DNA from: Umbribacter vaginalis
GTDB taxonomy: Bacteria; Actinomycetota; Coriobacteriia; Coriobacteriales; Eggerthellaceae
Assembly: GCA_001552935.1 (NCBI GenBank)
Contig: KQ959677.1
Location: 23,994-87,993, forward strand
DNA length: 64,000 bases
Reading direction: 5' to 3'
Shown piece after piece: positions 35,690 to 45,313 of this stretch. The notes below the pieces were generated by a model. The model searched no databases. It saw nothing but the letters and a program-made list of their open reading frames with translations, and was not told the origin of the DNA. The position numbers and the translations under genes were made by a program. Position 1 is the stretch's first letter, and each line of letters begins with the position of its first letter.

Positions 35690-37641
35690 AAACTAAGCAG
35701 ACAGAACATAAGGGGTGTGCGTCTGGTGCACCTGGCTCATCTGGGTCATCTGGCGCACCTGGCGCATCAGCGTCAGCACCCGCACATCCATCTGCCGCAT
35801 TTGCTACGCACGCCGCGCACCTCGTACGCAGCGCTGCAACGTGCGGCATGCCTCGTGGCATTGGTAGCAAACACCCCTTGCAAGGAACAACCATGACAGG
35901 GGCTCGTGCGGTGGTTGCATCCCTTGAGGCAGAGGGCGTTCGCGTGTTGTTTGGATACCCGGGTGGCCAGGTCATTCGCATTTATGACGCGCTCTACGAC
36001 TCCACGCAAATTCAGCATGTGCTGGTGTGCCACGAACAGGCGGCAGTTCATGCGGCGGATGGTTACGCGCGCGCAACGGGCGACGTTGGCGTGGTGCTTG
36101 CAACCAGCGGACCAGGCGCTACGAACACGGTCACAGGTATTGCAACTGCCTATATGGACTCGGTGCCGCTGGTGGTAATTACCGGCCAAGTTCCCCGCCA
36201 TTTAATTGGTACCGATGCGTTTCAAGAATCGGACATTGTTGGTATTACGATGCCTATCGTCAAACACAGTTATTTGCTGCAATCGGCAGAAGAAATTGCG
36301 CCCACTATTCGAGAAGCGTTCCACATTGCTAAAACGGGACGTCCAGGACCTGTTTTGGTGGATATTCCGTCCGATATTACCACGCAGCTTGTGCGTTTTG
36401 CCTATCCCGATACCGTGAACATTCCCTCGTATCGCCCCACGTACAAAGGCAACGCGAAGCAAATTCGCATGGCACACACGCGCATCTGTGAAGCAAGCGC
36501 GCCCGTGCTGTATGTGGGCGGCGGCGCCATAAGTTCTGGCTGTTCACAGCAGCTTTTGCAGCTGATGAGCCAAACGAATATTCCGGCCGTAACAACGCTT
36601 ATGGCGAAGGGAATACTTCCCACAGATGAGCCTTTGAACTTCGGTTTTGTGGGAATGCATGGTTCGCGCTACGCCAATTATGCACTGAACAACGCCGATC
36701 TTATTATTGCGTGCGGCACGCGTTTTTCCGATCGTGTAACGGGCAAGCTTGAGACGTTTGCGCCGCATGCTGATGTGATACACATTGACATCGATCCAGC
36801 TGAGATTGGCAAAAATAGGGAAGCGACGATACCGGTTGTTGGCGATTTGGCGCTTGTGCTTAATGCGCTGAACGACATGTTCGCCAAGCACACGCTGCGA
36901 CCCGATACGCAGGAATGGCTTGCACAACTTGCAGCGCTTAGGCAGGAATATCCGCTTTACAAGCCTGAATACGATGCCGAAACCAGCGCGATTGTGCCGC
37001 AGCGTGCCATGAAGTTGCTGTCGCGCCTCATAAACGAAAGCGCAGATGACATTGTTGTTACTACTGAAGTTGGCCAGCACCAAATGTGGGCAGCTCAGTA
37101 TCTTGACGTGAACAAGCCGCGCCATTTTCTTACCTCGGGCGGAGCTGGCACGATGGGCTTTGGTTTTCCGGCAGCAATTGGAGCGGCGGTTGGTTTGTGC
37201 GTCGAGCATCAGCAACAGCACACGCAGGTCGTTTGTGTTGCAGGCGATGGTTCCATTCAAATGAACAGTCAGGAAATGGCTACCGCTGCACTTGCTCACG
37301 TTCCCGTTAAGCTGGTGATTTTTGACAATCGCGCGCTTGGGATGGTGCGTCAGTGGCAGCAGTTGTTTTATCATGAGCGCTATATATGCACTGAACTGCA
37401 GGAAAATCCTCATTTTGTGGCGCTTGCGCACGCGTATAACTGGAAGGCCGAGCAGGTAAATTCTTGGGATGAACTGGCCGGCGCTTATCGGCGTATGCTT
37501 GCATCTGAGGAGCCGTATTTGCTGGATGTGCGCATTGCGCGCGATGAACTGGTAAGCCCTATGGTTGCGCCAGGTGCTTCTCTTGATGAGTCAAAAGACG
37601 TGTCTAACCAGCAACAATGCGAAAAGGAGGATGTGCGATGA
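35686..37641 (+). CDS. ilvB: Acetolactate synthase large subunit
   Basis: The ThDP enzyme has [14 protein letters not shown], the catalytic glutamate in the [15 protein letters not shown] segment, and the ThDP site [12 protein letters not shown]. The frame from GTG 35686 gives 651 residues, of which the first ~69 are low-complexity ([19 protein letters not shown]). This start has AAGGAG 12 bases upstream and overlaps the ilvD stop. The core start ATG at 35893 (AAGGAAC upstream) gives 582 residues, the normal IlvB length, and may be the real one. Condenses pyruvate to acetolactate together with IlvN. Confidence 0.93.
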   Translation: MKTKQTEHKGCASGAPGSSGSSGAPGASASAPAHPSAAFATHAAHLVRSAATCGMPRGIGSKHPLQGTTMTGARAVVASLEAEGVRVLFGYPGGQVIRIYDALYDSTQIQHVLVCHEQAAVHAADGYARATGDVGVVLATSGPGATNTVTGIATAYMDSVPLVVITGQVPRHLIGTDAFQESDIVGITMPIVKHSYLLQSAEEIAPTIREAFHIAKTGRPGPVLVDIPSDITTQLVRFAYPDTVNIPSYRPTYKGNAKQIRMAHTRICEASAPVLYVGGGAISSGCSQQLLQLMSQTNIPAVTTLMAKGILPTDEPLNFGFVGMHGSRYANYALNNADLIIACGTRFSDRVTGKLETFAPHADVIHIDIDPAEIGKNREATIPVVGDLALVLNALNDMFAKHTLRPDTQEWLAQLAALRQEYPLYKPEYDAETSAIVPQRAMKLLSRLINESADDIVVTTEVGQHQMWAAQYLDVNKPRHFLTSGGAGTMGFGFPAAIGAAVGLCVEHQQQHTQVVCVAGDGSIQMNSQEMATAALAHVPVKLVIFDNRALGMVRQWQQLFYHERYICTELQENPHFVALAHAYNWKAEQVNSWDELAGAYRRMLASEEPYLLDVRIARDELVSPMVAPGASLDESKDVSNQQQCEKEDVR

Positions 37642-38123
37642 TTCACGTTCTCTCGGTTCTTGTTGAAAATCGCTCGGGCGTGCTTTCGCGCGTAACGGGC
37701 CTTATTTCAAGGCGCGGTTTTAATATTGAATCGCTTTCGGTAGGGCACACGGAAGATCCAACGAAATCGCGTATCACGCTTCTTGTTGAAGCCGATAGCG
37801 TTGCCTACGAGCAGCTTACCAAGCAGCTGAATAAACTGACAAGCGTACATAAAATTACCGATTTAACGCATACATCATCGATTGAGCGCGAATTAGTACT
37901 CGTGCGCGTGATGGCTGATGCGGCAGTGCGCAGCGAAATTATGCAAATCGTGCAAATTTTCCGCGCAAATATTGTAGATGTTGGCAGAAACACAATCACT
38001 ATCGAAGCTACAGGAGATGCGTCAAAGCTGAAAGGAATGGAAGATTTGCTGCGTCCCTACGGGCTAAAAGAGGTCATTCGAACAGGCACTATATCTTTGG
38101 CACGCTCCGCCAAAGACGCTTAG
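37638..38123 (+). CDS. ilvN: Acetolactate synthase small subunit
   Basis: 161 residues from ATG 37638, which has AGGAGG upstream and overlaps the ilvB stop (ATGA). The N-terminal ACT domain [20 protein letters not shown] and the following GFNIESLSVGHTED are typical of IlvN/IlvH; a second ACT-like domain follows from about residue 80. It activates IlvB and confers feedback inhibition by valine, consistent with the valine-type T-box before the operon. Confidence 0.94.
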   Translation: MIHVLSVLVENRSGVLSRVTGLISRRGFNIESLSVGHTEDPTKSRITLLVEADSVAYEQLTKQLNKLTSVHKITDLTHTSSIERELVLVRVMADAAVRSEIMQIVQIFRANIVDVGRNTITIEATGDASKLKGMEDLLRPYGLKEVIRTGTISLARSAKDA

Positions 38124-38124
38124 C

Positions 38125-38245
38125 GAGCGGCACTGAGCCATCAATGCTGAGTTTAAGATGCTTAGCGAATGGTACTGAGCCACCCACGCTGAGCAACGGT
38201 ACTGAGTCACTAACGCTGAGCAACGATGCTGCGCCAAAGACGTTC
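38125..38245 (+). repeat. Degenerate ~27-bp tandem repeats
   Basis: GGTACTGAGCCACCCACGCT-GAGCAAC (from 38171), GGTACTGAGTCACTAACGCT-GAGCAAC (from 38198) and two weaker flanking units (from about 38128 and 38225). They occupy the gap between ilvN and ilvC. No ribosome-binding site or terminator is included. Confidence 0.75.
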
Positions 38246-38368
38246 AGTCTAAAACGCTTGCCAAGGAGCACAACAGTGATCAATGCGCGAGATAGCGCTC
38301 GCGGTTATGGAATACGAGCGCTCTTTTCGCGATTGATATATAACATGATCTGGTGAGAAAGGATTATC

Positions 38369-39364
38369 ATGGCAGTAACAATCTATTACGAGAAAGACTG
38401 CAACCCACAACTAATCAAGCAGAAAAAAGTTGCTATCATTGGCTATGGATCGCAGGGTCATGCACATGCTTTGAATTTGCACGATTCAGGTGTTGACGTG
38501 CGCGTTGGTTTATACGAAGGCTCAAAATCGGCTGACGTTGCGCGCAAAGCAGGCCTGAAGGTTCTCTCGGTTGATGACGCTTGCAAAGAAGCAGATTTCA
38601 TCATGGTGCTTATTCCCGATGAATTGCAACCTGACGTGTACGAAAAGCACATCGCGCCTTATTTGCAAGAGGGCGATACACTTGCCTTTGCTCACGGTTT
38701 CAATATCCACTACGGCTATATTAAAGCTCCTGAAGGCGTTAACGTTATCATGATTGCTCCAAAAGGGCCAGGTCATATTGTACGTCGTCAATTTGTTGAA
38801 GGTTCTGGCGTTCCCGATTTGGCATGCGTTGAGCAAGACGCCACGGGCGATGCGTTCGACTTGGCGCTTTCGTATGCCTGCGCTTTGGGAGCGGGTCGTG
38901 CAGGCATTATTAAGGCAACCTTCGCGCAAGAAACCGAGGAAGATCTGTTTGGTGAACAGGCAGTATTGTGCGGCGGCTTGGTCGAGCTTATCAAAGCAGG
39001 TTTTGAGACGCTTACGGAAGCGGGCTATCCGCCTGAGCTTGCGTATTTCGAGTGCTACCACGAAATGAAGATGATTGTCGATTTGATGTATGAAAGCGGC
39101 ATTCACTTCATGAATTCGTCAATTTCAAACACCGCAGAATTTGGTGAATATTACGCAGGTCCCAAAGTTATTAACGAGCAGTCGCGCGCTGCCATGAAAG
39201 AAATTTTGCGCCGCATTCAAAATGGCGAATTTGCTGCCGATTTTGTTGCCGATTGCAAAAATGGTCACAAACAGCTGCTTGAACAGCGCGAAGCTATCAA
39301 CACGCACCTTATTGAAACAACGGGAGCTAACATTCGTTCTATGTTTACGTGGCTCAAAAAATAA
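38369..39364 (+). CDS. ilvC: Ketol-acid reductoisomerase
   Basis: 331 residues, class I length. The N-terminal Rossmann fold has [17 protein letters not shown], then VGLYEGSKS. The knotted C-terminal domain has the metal ligands in EDLFGEQ and the later CYHEMK segment. It converts acetolactate to dihydroxyisovalerate. AGAAAGGA precedes the ATG. The gene is 245 bases behind ilvN, separated by tandem repeats, so it may have its own promoter. Confidence 0.96.
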   Translation: MAVTIYYEKDCNPQLIKQKKVAIIGYGSQGHAHALNLHDSGVDVRVGLYEGSKSADVARKAGLKVLSVDDACKEADFIMVLIPDELQPDVYEKHIAPYLQEGDTLAFAHGFNIHYGYIKAPEGVNVIMIAPKGPGHIVRRQFVEGSGVPDLACVEQDATGDAFDLALSYACALGAGRAGIIKATFAQETEEDLFGEQAVLCGGLVELIKAGFETLTEAGYPPELAYFECYHEMKMIVDLMYESGIHFMNSSISNTAEFGEYYAGPKVINEQSRAAMKEILRRIQNGEFAADFVADCKNGHKQLLEQREAINTHLIETTGANIRSMFTWLKK

Positions 39365-39542
39365 GGCGCACCGTAGCACATTTTCGCGCTTCGAGTGTGT
39401 ACATAAGGTTGCAATTATTTGACATCTTTGTGTTGAGATGGGGAATATCCCTCATCACAAGCCGAAGAGTTTTATACTTTCCAACTATTGTACGAAGCTT
39501 TGAGTGAAGTTTGCTCATACGAGCGTTATAACAACACGAAGT

Positions 39543-39568
39543 AAGGACATCGCGGTTGCGGTGTCCTT
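39543..39568 (+). terminator. Hairpin after ilvC
   Basis: AAGGACA (39543-39549) and TGTCCTT (39562-39568) enclose CGC/GCG pairs. CTGTTGTG follows, so the U-tract is poor. It is the first stable hairpin after ilvC, 180 bases downstream. Confidence 0.4.
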
Positions 39569-39595
39569 CTGTTGTGTAAAGAGGCTGTTTTTCCT

Positions 39596-39715
39596 GGTTT
39601 CGCATCGGGAACGCGTTTCGGTTCTGTATCGGGAACGGATGTAGGTTTTGCATCGGGAACGGATGTAGGTTTTTCATCGGCAACGCGTTTCGGTTCTGTA
39701 TCGGGAACGCGATCG
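39596..39715 (+). repeat. Five 24-bp tandem repeats
   Basis: Units start at 39596, 39620, 39644, 39668 and 39692, consensus GGTT(C/T)TG(C/T)ATCGGGAACG followed by GATGTA or CGTTTC. The length is a multiple of three, so both strands show repetitive open frames that I regard as spurious. The whole gap 39365-39896 has no gene. Confidence 0.9.
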
Positions 39716-39896
39716 AGCCTTGTGCGCAGCATCCTCAGCATTGTTTTGCGCGTGCATTGTGCACGTTGCGCACAGCACACGTCGCACACGTCGCGTGCGA
39801 CGCACAGCTGCAGGTAAAGCGTTGTTTGCGCGTTTAGACGAGGGGGTTCACGTATAAGCGAAATTCGGTCGAGTGAATGGGGAAGTTGTACGTATC

Positions 39897-40850
39897 ATGG
39901 AAGTTTTTACACATGCAGCATTTCAGATGCTTATTTTAACGCTTTTAGCGGTTGCAGGTGTTCTAGCACGTAAACTTGATTTTATGAACGGGGAGTTTGA
40001 CACCATGCTTTCGCGCTTGGTGATGAATTTCTCGCTTCCTGCGCTTATGGTATCAAGCGTATTAAACAATACCGGCTTACCAGGCATTGGCACCATTATG
40101 GAAATTCTTATCTTTTCGATTATTGCTTACCTTATTATGATGATTGTTGCGTTTTTGCTGCCGCGCATCTATCCAAAGCTGTCGCCCGCTTCGCGCGGAG
40201 CGCACGCGTTCATTGTTGGGTTTGGTAATACGTCGTTTGTCGGTTTGCCCATTTTAAGTGCCATTTTTGGCCCGACGGCTGTATTTTATGGCGTTATCAA
40301 TAATATTCCGTTCAATCTGTTTGCTTTTACGTGCGGCGTTTCTATGATAAAAGGCGCTGGCACGAAAACGAAAGTGCCGCTGAAGCGCCGTATTCGCAAA
40401 GTGGCACGTGACCTTGCGAACCCGTGCATGCTCTCGTGCTTTTTAGCGCTTATTCTGGCAGCATTCGGCATTACCGATAAGGGCGGTCTTGTTGGTTCAA
40501 CCTTTGCCTATATCGGACAACTTACCGTACCAGCGTCCATGCTGATTATTGGATCTACACTTGCAACGATGAAGCCAAAGGACATGCTTAACCAGGTGCT
40601 TCCCTATATTTCATCACTCGTGCGCTTGCTGGGAGTGCCCGTATTGTTGTGGCTTATTTTGCGCTGGTTTATTACAGATCCGCTGATATTGGGCGTTATT
40701 GTGGTAGGTGCTGGAATGCCCGTTGCAAGCATGGGCATTATGTTTGCACTGATGCACGATGGCGATATTCGTTCAGTTTCACAAGGAACGTTTATCACCA
40801 CCGTGTTAGCGCTGGTAACTATTCCTGTATTAGCTTTGCTGGTGAAATAA
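39897..40850 (+). CDS. AEC family transporter
   Basis: 317 residues from ATG 39897; an in-frame GTG at 39873 lacks support. About ten membrane helices are arranged as two five-helix halves. Typical AEC features are the LVMNFSLPALMVSSVLNN segment near 38-55, GFGNTSFVGLPI in helix 4, and GMPVASMGIMFAL in the second half. The family includes auxin efflux carriers of plants and bacterial malate/organic acid permeases; the substrate is not predictable. It stands alone between ilvC and the ABC importer. Confidence 0.85.
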   Translation: MEVFTHAAFQMLILTLLAVAGVLARKLDFMNGEFDTMLSRLVMNFSLPALMVSSVLNNTGLPGIGTIMEILIFSIIAYLIMMIVAFLLPRIYPKLSPASRGAHAFIVGFGNTSFVGLPILSAIFGPTAVFYGVINNIPFNLFAFTCGVSMIKGAGTKTKVPLKRRIRKVARDLANPCMLSCFLALILAAFGITDKGGLVGSTFAYIGQLTVPASMLIIGSTLATMKPKDMLNQVLPYISSLVRLLGVPVLLWLILRWFITDPLILGVIVVGAGMPVASMGIMFALMHDGDIRSVSQGTFITTVLALVTIPVLALLVK

Positions 40851-41054
40851 AACGGTTTTCGCGAATATGCACACCCTGCGCATACCTTTCTATATTTTGG
40901 GAACGTGATATTGTCGGAGCTTGCGAATACGCACCTGTGTGTGCCGTGCTATTCCTTCGTTTAATGCGTTGATTTGCTTATTTGCACAAGACCTGCAAAT
41001 GCATAAACTCTATCATGAACGGAGCGAGCGCATCATTATTCCATGCACGCATAC

Positions 41055-41087
41055 AAAGAGAGAAGTGTTTCGCTTCTCTCTTTTTTT
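41055..41087 (+). terminator. Rho-independent terminator
   Basis: AAAGAGAGAAG (41055-41065) and CTTCTCTCTTT (41073-41083) form a perfect 11-bp stem with a 7-base loop, running into seven T (41081-41087). It separates the AEC gene from the importer operon. Confidence 0.85.
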
Positions 41088-41124
41088 GTTTCATTTTACA
41101 GAAAGTAAACCTTTTTACCGCATA

Positions 41125-41151
41125 GTGTTATAAAATACTATCTTGTAACAC
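41125..41151. promoter_or_regulatory. Inverted repeat upstream of the importer operon
   Basis: GTGTTA (41125-41130) and TAACAC (41146-41151) flank an AT-rich spacer that contains TATAAAATACTAT, which could be a -10 region. The site lies 67 bases before the permease start and could be a metal-dependent operator. It does not match a Fur or DtxR consensus I know. Confidence 0.35.
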
Positions 41152-41217
41152 AGCAGGACGAGCAAATTTTGGTACTTGTTTTGTTGCTTATTTCGACTAA
41201 CAAGTGAGGGAGGAAGC

Positions 41218-42255
41218 ATGAGTGGCACGTATGCAGTGCTTACGCGTAAGCGTGCAATTATTCTTCTCATAGCATTTGTGCTGGCAATTTGTGCAGCTAT
41301 CGTCAATGTGGTGGTTGGTTCGTCGGGCTTAACTGCTCAAGAATTTTTCGATGCAGTGTTTAATCCTGCTGCGGTTAACCAGCGCATTTACGCTATTGTG
41401 TGGACGATGCGCTTGCCCATTGCAGCGATGGGTTTGATTATCGGAGCCTCCCTTGCGTGCGCAGGCGCTGTTATGCAAACTATCTTGAACAACCCCCTGG
41501 CAAGCCCGTATACCTTGGGTGTTTCCGCTGGTGCAAGCGTTGGAGCCTCGCTGGTGATGGTGTGCGGATTATCAAGCCTTACCATTTTAGGAAGCTTTGC
41601 ACTTCCTGCTGCAGCGTTTGTGTTCGCACTGCTTGCGTGTTTCGGCATTTACATCATTAGCTTGCGTGGCCAGTTCTCATCTGCATTTATGATTCTTGCT
41701 GGTATCGGTATGGTGTTCTTCTTCCAAGCTATTCAATCTGCTTTGCAATATTTTGCATCCGACGAAGCGCTCAGCGGAATCGTGTTTTGGACCTTCGGCA
41801 GTTTAAGCAAAGCAAACTGGATAAATATTTCTATCATGATCTGCGTGTTTCTTGTTGTATTTATCGTCTTTTTGGCGTCAAGCTGGAAACTTACCGCCAT
41901 GCGCCTTGGCGACGATAAAGCGCGCAGCATGGGTGTTGATGTGTCGCGTTTGCGCAAAGTTACCTTTATTCTGATTTCGCTTCTAACTGCTACGGCGGTT
42001 TCGTTTGTGGGAAGCATCGGATTTGTTGGCATTGTTGCGCCGCACATTGCACGCATGATTATTGGCGAAGACCAGCGCTTTTTCTTACCCATGTCGGCAT
42101 GCTTAGGCGCGCTTTTGCTTTCAGTTGCTTCCACAGTTAGCAAAATCATTTTGCCGGGCGTTATTTTCCCCATCGGCATAGTAACATCGCTTATTGGTGT
42201 TCCATTTTTCTTCTTCTTGCTACTAAAAGCAGGGAAGGGAGGCATTCATGCTTAA
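41218..42255 (+). CDS. FecCD-type ABC permease
   Basis: 345 residues from ATG 41218 (GGGAGG upstream). About ten membrane helices; the family motifs are RLPIAAMGLIIGASLACAG near 65 and, toward the C-terminus, GFVGIVAPHIARMI. It belongs to the BtuC/FhuB/FecD group importing iron complexes, heme or cobalamin. It is the first gene of permease-ATPase-binding protein, the last two overlapping or closely following. Confidence 0.9.
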   Translation: MSGTYAVLTRKRAIILLIAFVLAICAAIVNVVVGSSGLTAQEFFDAVFNPAAVNQRIYAIVWTMRLPIAAMGLIIGASLACAGAVMQTILNNPLASPYTLGVSAGASVGASLVMVCGLSSLTILGSFALPAAAFVFALLACFGIYIISLRGQFSSAFMILAGIGMVFFFQAIQSALQYFASDEALSGIVFWTFGSLSKANWINISIMICVFLVVFIVFLASSWKLTAMRLGDDKARSMGVDVSRLRKVTFILISLLTATAVSFVGSIGFVGIVAPHIARMIIGEDQRFFLPMSACLGALLLSVASTVSKIILPGVIFPIGIVTSLIGVPFFFFLLLKAGKGGIHA

Positions 42256-43042
42256 AGTTGAACACCTGCATTTTTCGTACGGCAAACATTGCGTTCTTGA
42301 AGATATCAGTATGCTTGCAAAGCCTGGCGAAATTACGGTTGTACTTGGTGCGAACGGTTCGGGAAAATCAACGTTTATGCGAGCCGTTGCACGAATCAAT
42401 TCTTTTCAGGGACATGTTTTTTACGGCGATACCGATATGTGCGCCCTGCCGCGCGAGCGTTTCTTTCAAATGCTTGGCTACCTTGATCAAAACACGAACT
42501 GCGCTGCTCGCTTTACCGTTTTTGAACTAGTATTACTGGGGCGTTTGTTCAATCTTGGACTTAAAGTAACGCCTGAAGATGAAAAGAAAGTAAGCGAAAC
42601 GCTTGAGTTTTTAAAGCTGTCGCACTTGGCAAACCGCTATGTTTCAGAACTATCTGGTGGTCAGCGTCAAATGGCCTTTGTTGCTCAGGCGCTTGTGAAA
42701 GATCCGCAGATTTTGCTGATGGACGAGCCCACGAGCGCGCTCGACTTGCAATGGCAGTTTCGTCTGCTCACCCAGCTTCGAGATATGACGCGCACACTTT
42801 CGTGCACAACTATTATCACGCTTCATCATGTAGCACTCGCTGCAGAATATGCCGATAACATGGTAATTTTCAAAGACGGACGCGTGTATGCACACGGTAC
42901 GCCTAAGGAAGTATTTACCCAGCGTATGCTTCGTGATGTATATGGCGTTGAGTGTGAGCCGTTTGTTGACTCGCATGGTGTTTCACATTTGGTAGCGCTT
43001 GGACCTGCGGCTACGCAAAGTGAACACCCCAACACCACGTGA
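42248..43042 (+). CDS. ABC ATP-binding protein, FepC/BtuD-like
   Basis: 264 residues overlapping the permease by 8 bases. Walker A GANGSGKST (34-42), signature LSGGQRQMAF, Walker B ILLMDEPTSALD, and the H-loop histidine in TLHHVALA. The short, helical-domain-containing form is typical of iron-complex importers. It energises the FecCD-type permease dimer. Confidence 0.92.
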   Translation: MLKVEHLHFSYGKHCVLEDISMLAKPGEITVVLGANGSGKSTFMRAVARINSFQGHVFYGDTDMCALPRERFFQMLGYLDQNTNCAARFTVFELVLLGRLFNLGLKVTPEDEKKVSETLEFLKLSHLANRYVSELSGGQRQMAFVAQALVKDPQILLMDEPTSALDLQWQFRLLTQLRDMTRTLSCTTIITLHHVALAAEYADNMVIFKDGRVYAHGTPKEVFTQRMLRDVYGVECEPFVDSHGVSHLVALGPAATQSEHPNTT

Positions 43043-43098
43043 GACGCGCGTATTTCTATCGATACGAACAAGATAAGAGAGATTTCAAGGAGGACGTA

Positions 43099-44316
43099 AT
43101 GAACAACATTTCAACAAAGCTGCGTTATGTAAGTAAGGCAGCGTGTGCAGCTTTATGCGCACTGGTATTGTGCGTTGGCTTGAGCGTTTCTTTAAGTGGC
43201 TGCTCAAAGCCTGCTGCGCAGCAAAATGATAAAGCTGCAAGTGGGCAGGCAGCTCCATCAAAAATTACCATTACTGATGTTGACGGCAAAACCTACACCT
43301 TCAATAAGCCAGTTGACAAAGCTATCATTCAGTACTCAGGTTCTGGTGGAGCGTTTATGACCATGTCGGCGCTGTTTGGCAAAGACGTATACAAGCATAT
43401 TGCTGGTATGGACGCAGGTTTGAAAAACTATCGTGCTGATATGTGGAAAGCATACACGAAAAGCATTCCTGAACTGGATAAAGTACCTGTAATTGGCAGC
43501 ATCGGCAAAGACTTCAACATTGAAAAGGTGCTTTCAAGCAACGCTGAAGTTACTATCATTCCGCTTGATCAGAAAAAAGCTGCTGCCGATACCGTGCAGC
43601 CTAAGCTTGAAGCGGCTGGCATGAAGGTCATTTACATCGATTTTCATGATCAAACGATGAAGAACCACATTGCGTCTATCGAGATCATGGGCAAGATTTT
43701 TGGCAAAGAAGATCGCGCAAAAGAAATTATTGCCTTCTACAAGCAGCATCGTGAAAATGTTGAAAAGAAAGTTGCTGAGGCGCTGAAAACCAAGCAACGT
43801 CCTAATATGTACATTGAAGTAGGAATTTATGGTCCAGAAAAATATGGTAATACGTTCCCAAATAGCTATATGTGGGGCGGCATTGCTCATGAAGCAGGCG
43901 CGAACAGCATAGGTGAAGGCGCTGTTTCCAACTACGGCAGCATGGATCCTGAGTTCTTGCTAAAGAAGAATCCTGAAAAGATTGTGTTTACGGGATCGTA
44001 TTGGCCCAAAGCTCCTGCATCAATTCGCATGGGATTTGAAGGCAATGCTGAACAAACAAAGAAATTGGTGGACGCATATTTCTCTGAGCGCCCAGGTTGG
44101 AGTGCGTTAAATGCGTGGAAGAACAAGGAAATTTACGTTATTCACCATGCGCTGAGCCGCGATTTATACGACTGCTCAAGCTATGAATTCTTTGCTAAAG
44201 TGTGCTTCCCTGAACAGTTCAAAGATGTTGATCCTAACGCAACGCTAAAAGAGTTCTATCAGAAGTTCTTACCCTTTGAGTTCTCGGGCTTGTGGTATTA
44301 CACGTATCAGAAGTAA
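43099..44316 (+). CDS. Iron-complex-type substrate-binding lipoprotein
   Basis: 405 residues from ATG 43099, chosen for AAGGAGG upstream and because it starts at a normal signal sequence: basic MNNISTKLRYVSK, a hydrophobic core, and lipobox LSGC with Cys 35. The mature part has the cluster A-2 fold features of siderophore/cobalamin binding proteins (ITDVDGKTYTFNKPVDKAII, then PVIGSIGKDFNIEKVLSSNA). The ligand cannot be read from the sequence. It is anchored outside the membrane and feeds the permease encoded upstream. Confidence 0.87.
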   Translation: MNNISTKLRYVSKAACAALCALVLCVGLSVSLSGCSKPAAQQNDKAASGQAAPSKITITDVDGKTYTFNKPVDKAIIQYSGSGGAFMTMSALFGKDVYKHIAGMDAGLKNYRADMWKAYTKSIPELDKVPVIGSIGKDFNIEKVLSSNAEVTIIPLDQKKAAADTVQPKLEAAGMKVIYIDFHDQTMKNHIASIEIMGKIFGKEDRAKEIIAFYKQHRENVEKKVAEALKTKQRPNMYIEVGIYGPEKYGNTFPNSYMWGGIAHEAGANSIGEGAVSNYGSMDPEFLLKKNPEKIVFTGSYWPKAPASIRMGFEGNAEQTKKLVDAYFSERPGWSALNAWKNKEIYVIHHALSRDLYDCSSYEFFAKVCFPEQFKDVDPNATLKEFYQKFLPFEFSGLWYYTYQK

Positions 44317-44400
44317 TATGCAGGCAAGCGTGCTTAACGAAAAATTTCAACAACGCGAGCTTGCAAACTACGACTTGGAGTTGTGCATTTTTAGTCTAGT

Positions 44401-44435
44401 ACAGTGCGTCTTACTTGCATAAAAAGGCGCACTGT
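44401..44435. terminator. Inverted repeat after the binding protein gene
   Basis: ACAGTGCG (44401-44408) and CGCACTGT (44428-44435) enclose an AT-rich loop. It may end the importer transcript, but no U-tract follows. Confidence 0.4.
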
Positions 44436-44559
44436 GATAAAAATAAATTTCTGGAAATGCATTATTATGCATCAGGCTTAATGTTTAATGCAAATGCTTT
44501 GCACGAGCATTGTGTTTGATTGAAGAAGCATTTCTGAAAAGTACAACTTTCATCACATG

Positions 44560-44589
44560 AGAAAGTGGGCTTTGTCCCGCTTTCTTTTT
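44560..44589 (+). terminator. Rho-independent terminator upstream of rimP
   Basis: AGAAAGTGGG (44560-44569) pairs with CCCGCTTTCT (44576-44585), one T-G wobble, followed by TTTT. It lies 62 bases before rimP. It ends the importer transcript, or acts as an attenuator in the rimP-nusA-infB leader, where regulated terminators are known in other bacteria. Confidence 0.75.
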
Positions 44590-44651
44590 GTATAGAGTGC
44601 AGTGTACTTTGAAAGCGTTGGTTGAAAGTGCCTTGGTAGTAAGGAGCCGCA

Positions 44652-45119
44652 GTGCTAAGTGCGCGTGAACAAGAACTGTTTGATTTTCTGCGTAAATACG
44701 CCAATCAACACGATGTTGAGTTGGTGTGTGTTGAGCTTATCGGTTCGCAGAAATCACCAACTATCAGGGTATATATCGATGCGGACGACGGTGTGAGTTT
44801 TGATTGCTTAGCTGCAGCACAAAGTTGGATTGGTGCTTTGCTTGAAAAGCTCGATCCGTTCCCGGGAGCGTATGTGCTTGAGGTGTCATCTCCTGGCATT
44901 GACAGGCCTTTATGTATTCCCGAGCAGTTTGTTCGCGCGTGCGGTGAAACGATACGCGTGAAAACTTACGAAAGCGTTAACGGCTCGATGAATTTTACAG
45001 GGCAGCTTGCCTCTACCGATGATGATGGTATACAGCTTGATGTAAGCGGCGAGTGCATAAGTATTCCGTATACAAACATTAAGCGGGCTCATGTTAAAGG
45101 AACCGTGCAGTTTTCGTAG
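44652..45119 (+). CDS. rimP: Ribosome maturation factor RimP
   Basis: 155 residues from GTG 44652 with AAGGAG upstream. The N-terminal alpha/beta domain contains VELVCVELIGSQKSPTIRVYID and the conserved VLEVSSPGIDRPL near 75-87. The C-terminal SH3-like domain holds the FTGQLASTDDDGIQL segment and ends in IPYTNIKRAHVK. Needed for 30S assembly; heads the nusA-infB operon as in most bacteria. Confidence 0.93.
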   Translation: MLSAREQELFDFLRKYANQHDVELVCVELIGSQKSPTIRVYIDADDGVSFDCLAAAQSWIGALLEKLDPFPGAYVLEVSSPGIDRPLCIPEQFVRACGETIRVKTYESVNGSMNFTGQLASTDDDGIQLDVSGECISIPYTNIKRAHVKGTVQFS

Positions 45120-45313
45120 GAGAAAGTAAGCGCCTTGCTTGTATCGTGAGTATGTTCAGTCGATGTTGTTTTGTTGGCTGGTATGCTGAACGAATGACGC
45201 GTGACTGCAGCCTTACAAAACATGCAGCTTGTGTACAAGTGCACAAGCTTTGATGCAGGTAAATACGTGCGTGTTGCACGCAAAAAGAGATAGTGAAGAG
45301 AAAGGGTCGTCTT

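Noticed and set aside
39596..39715. Regularly spaced repeats considered as a CRISPR array
   Set aside because: Units are directly adjacent without unique spacers and no cas genes are near; the same holds for the arrays at 6096, 30060 and 52796.
39526..39789. Minus-strand frame with eight-residue repeats (VPDTEPKR, VPDAKPTS)
   Set aside because: It arises because the 24-bp repeat unit is a multiple of three; both strands stay open and neither has a start signal.
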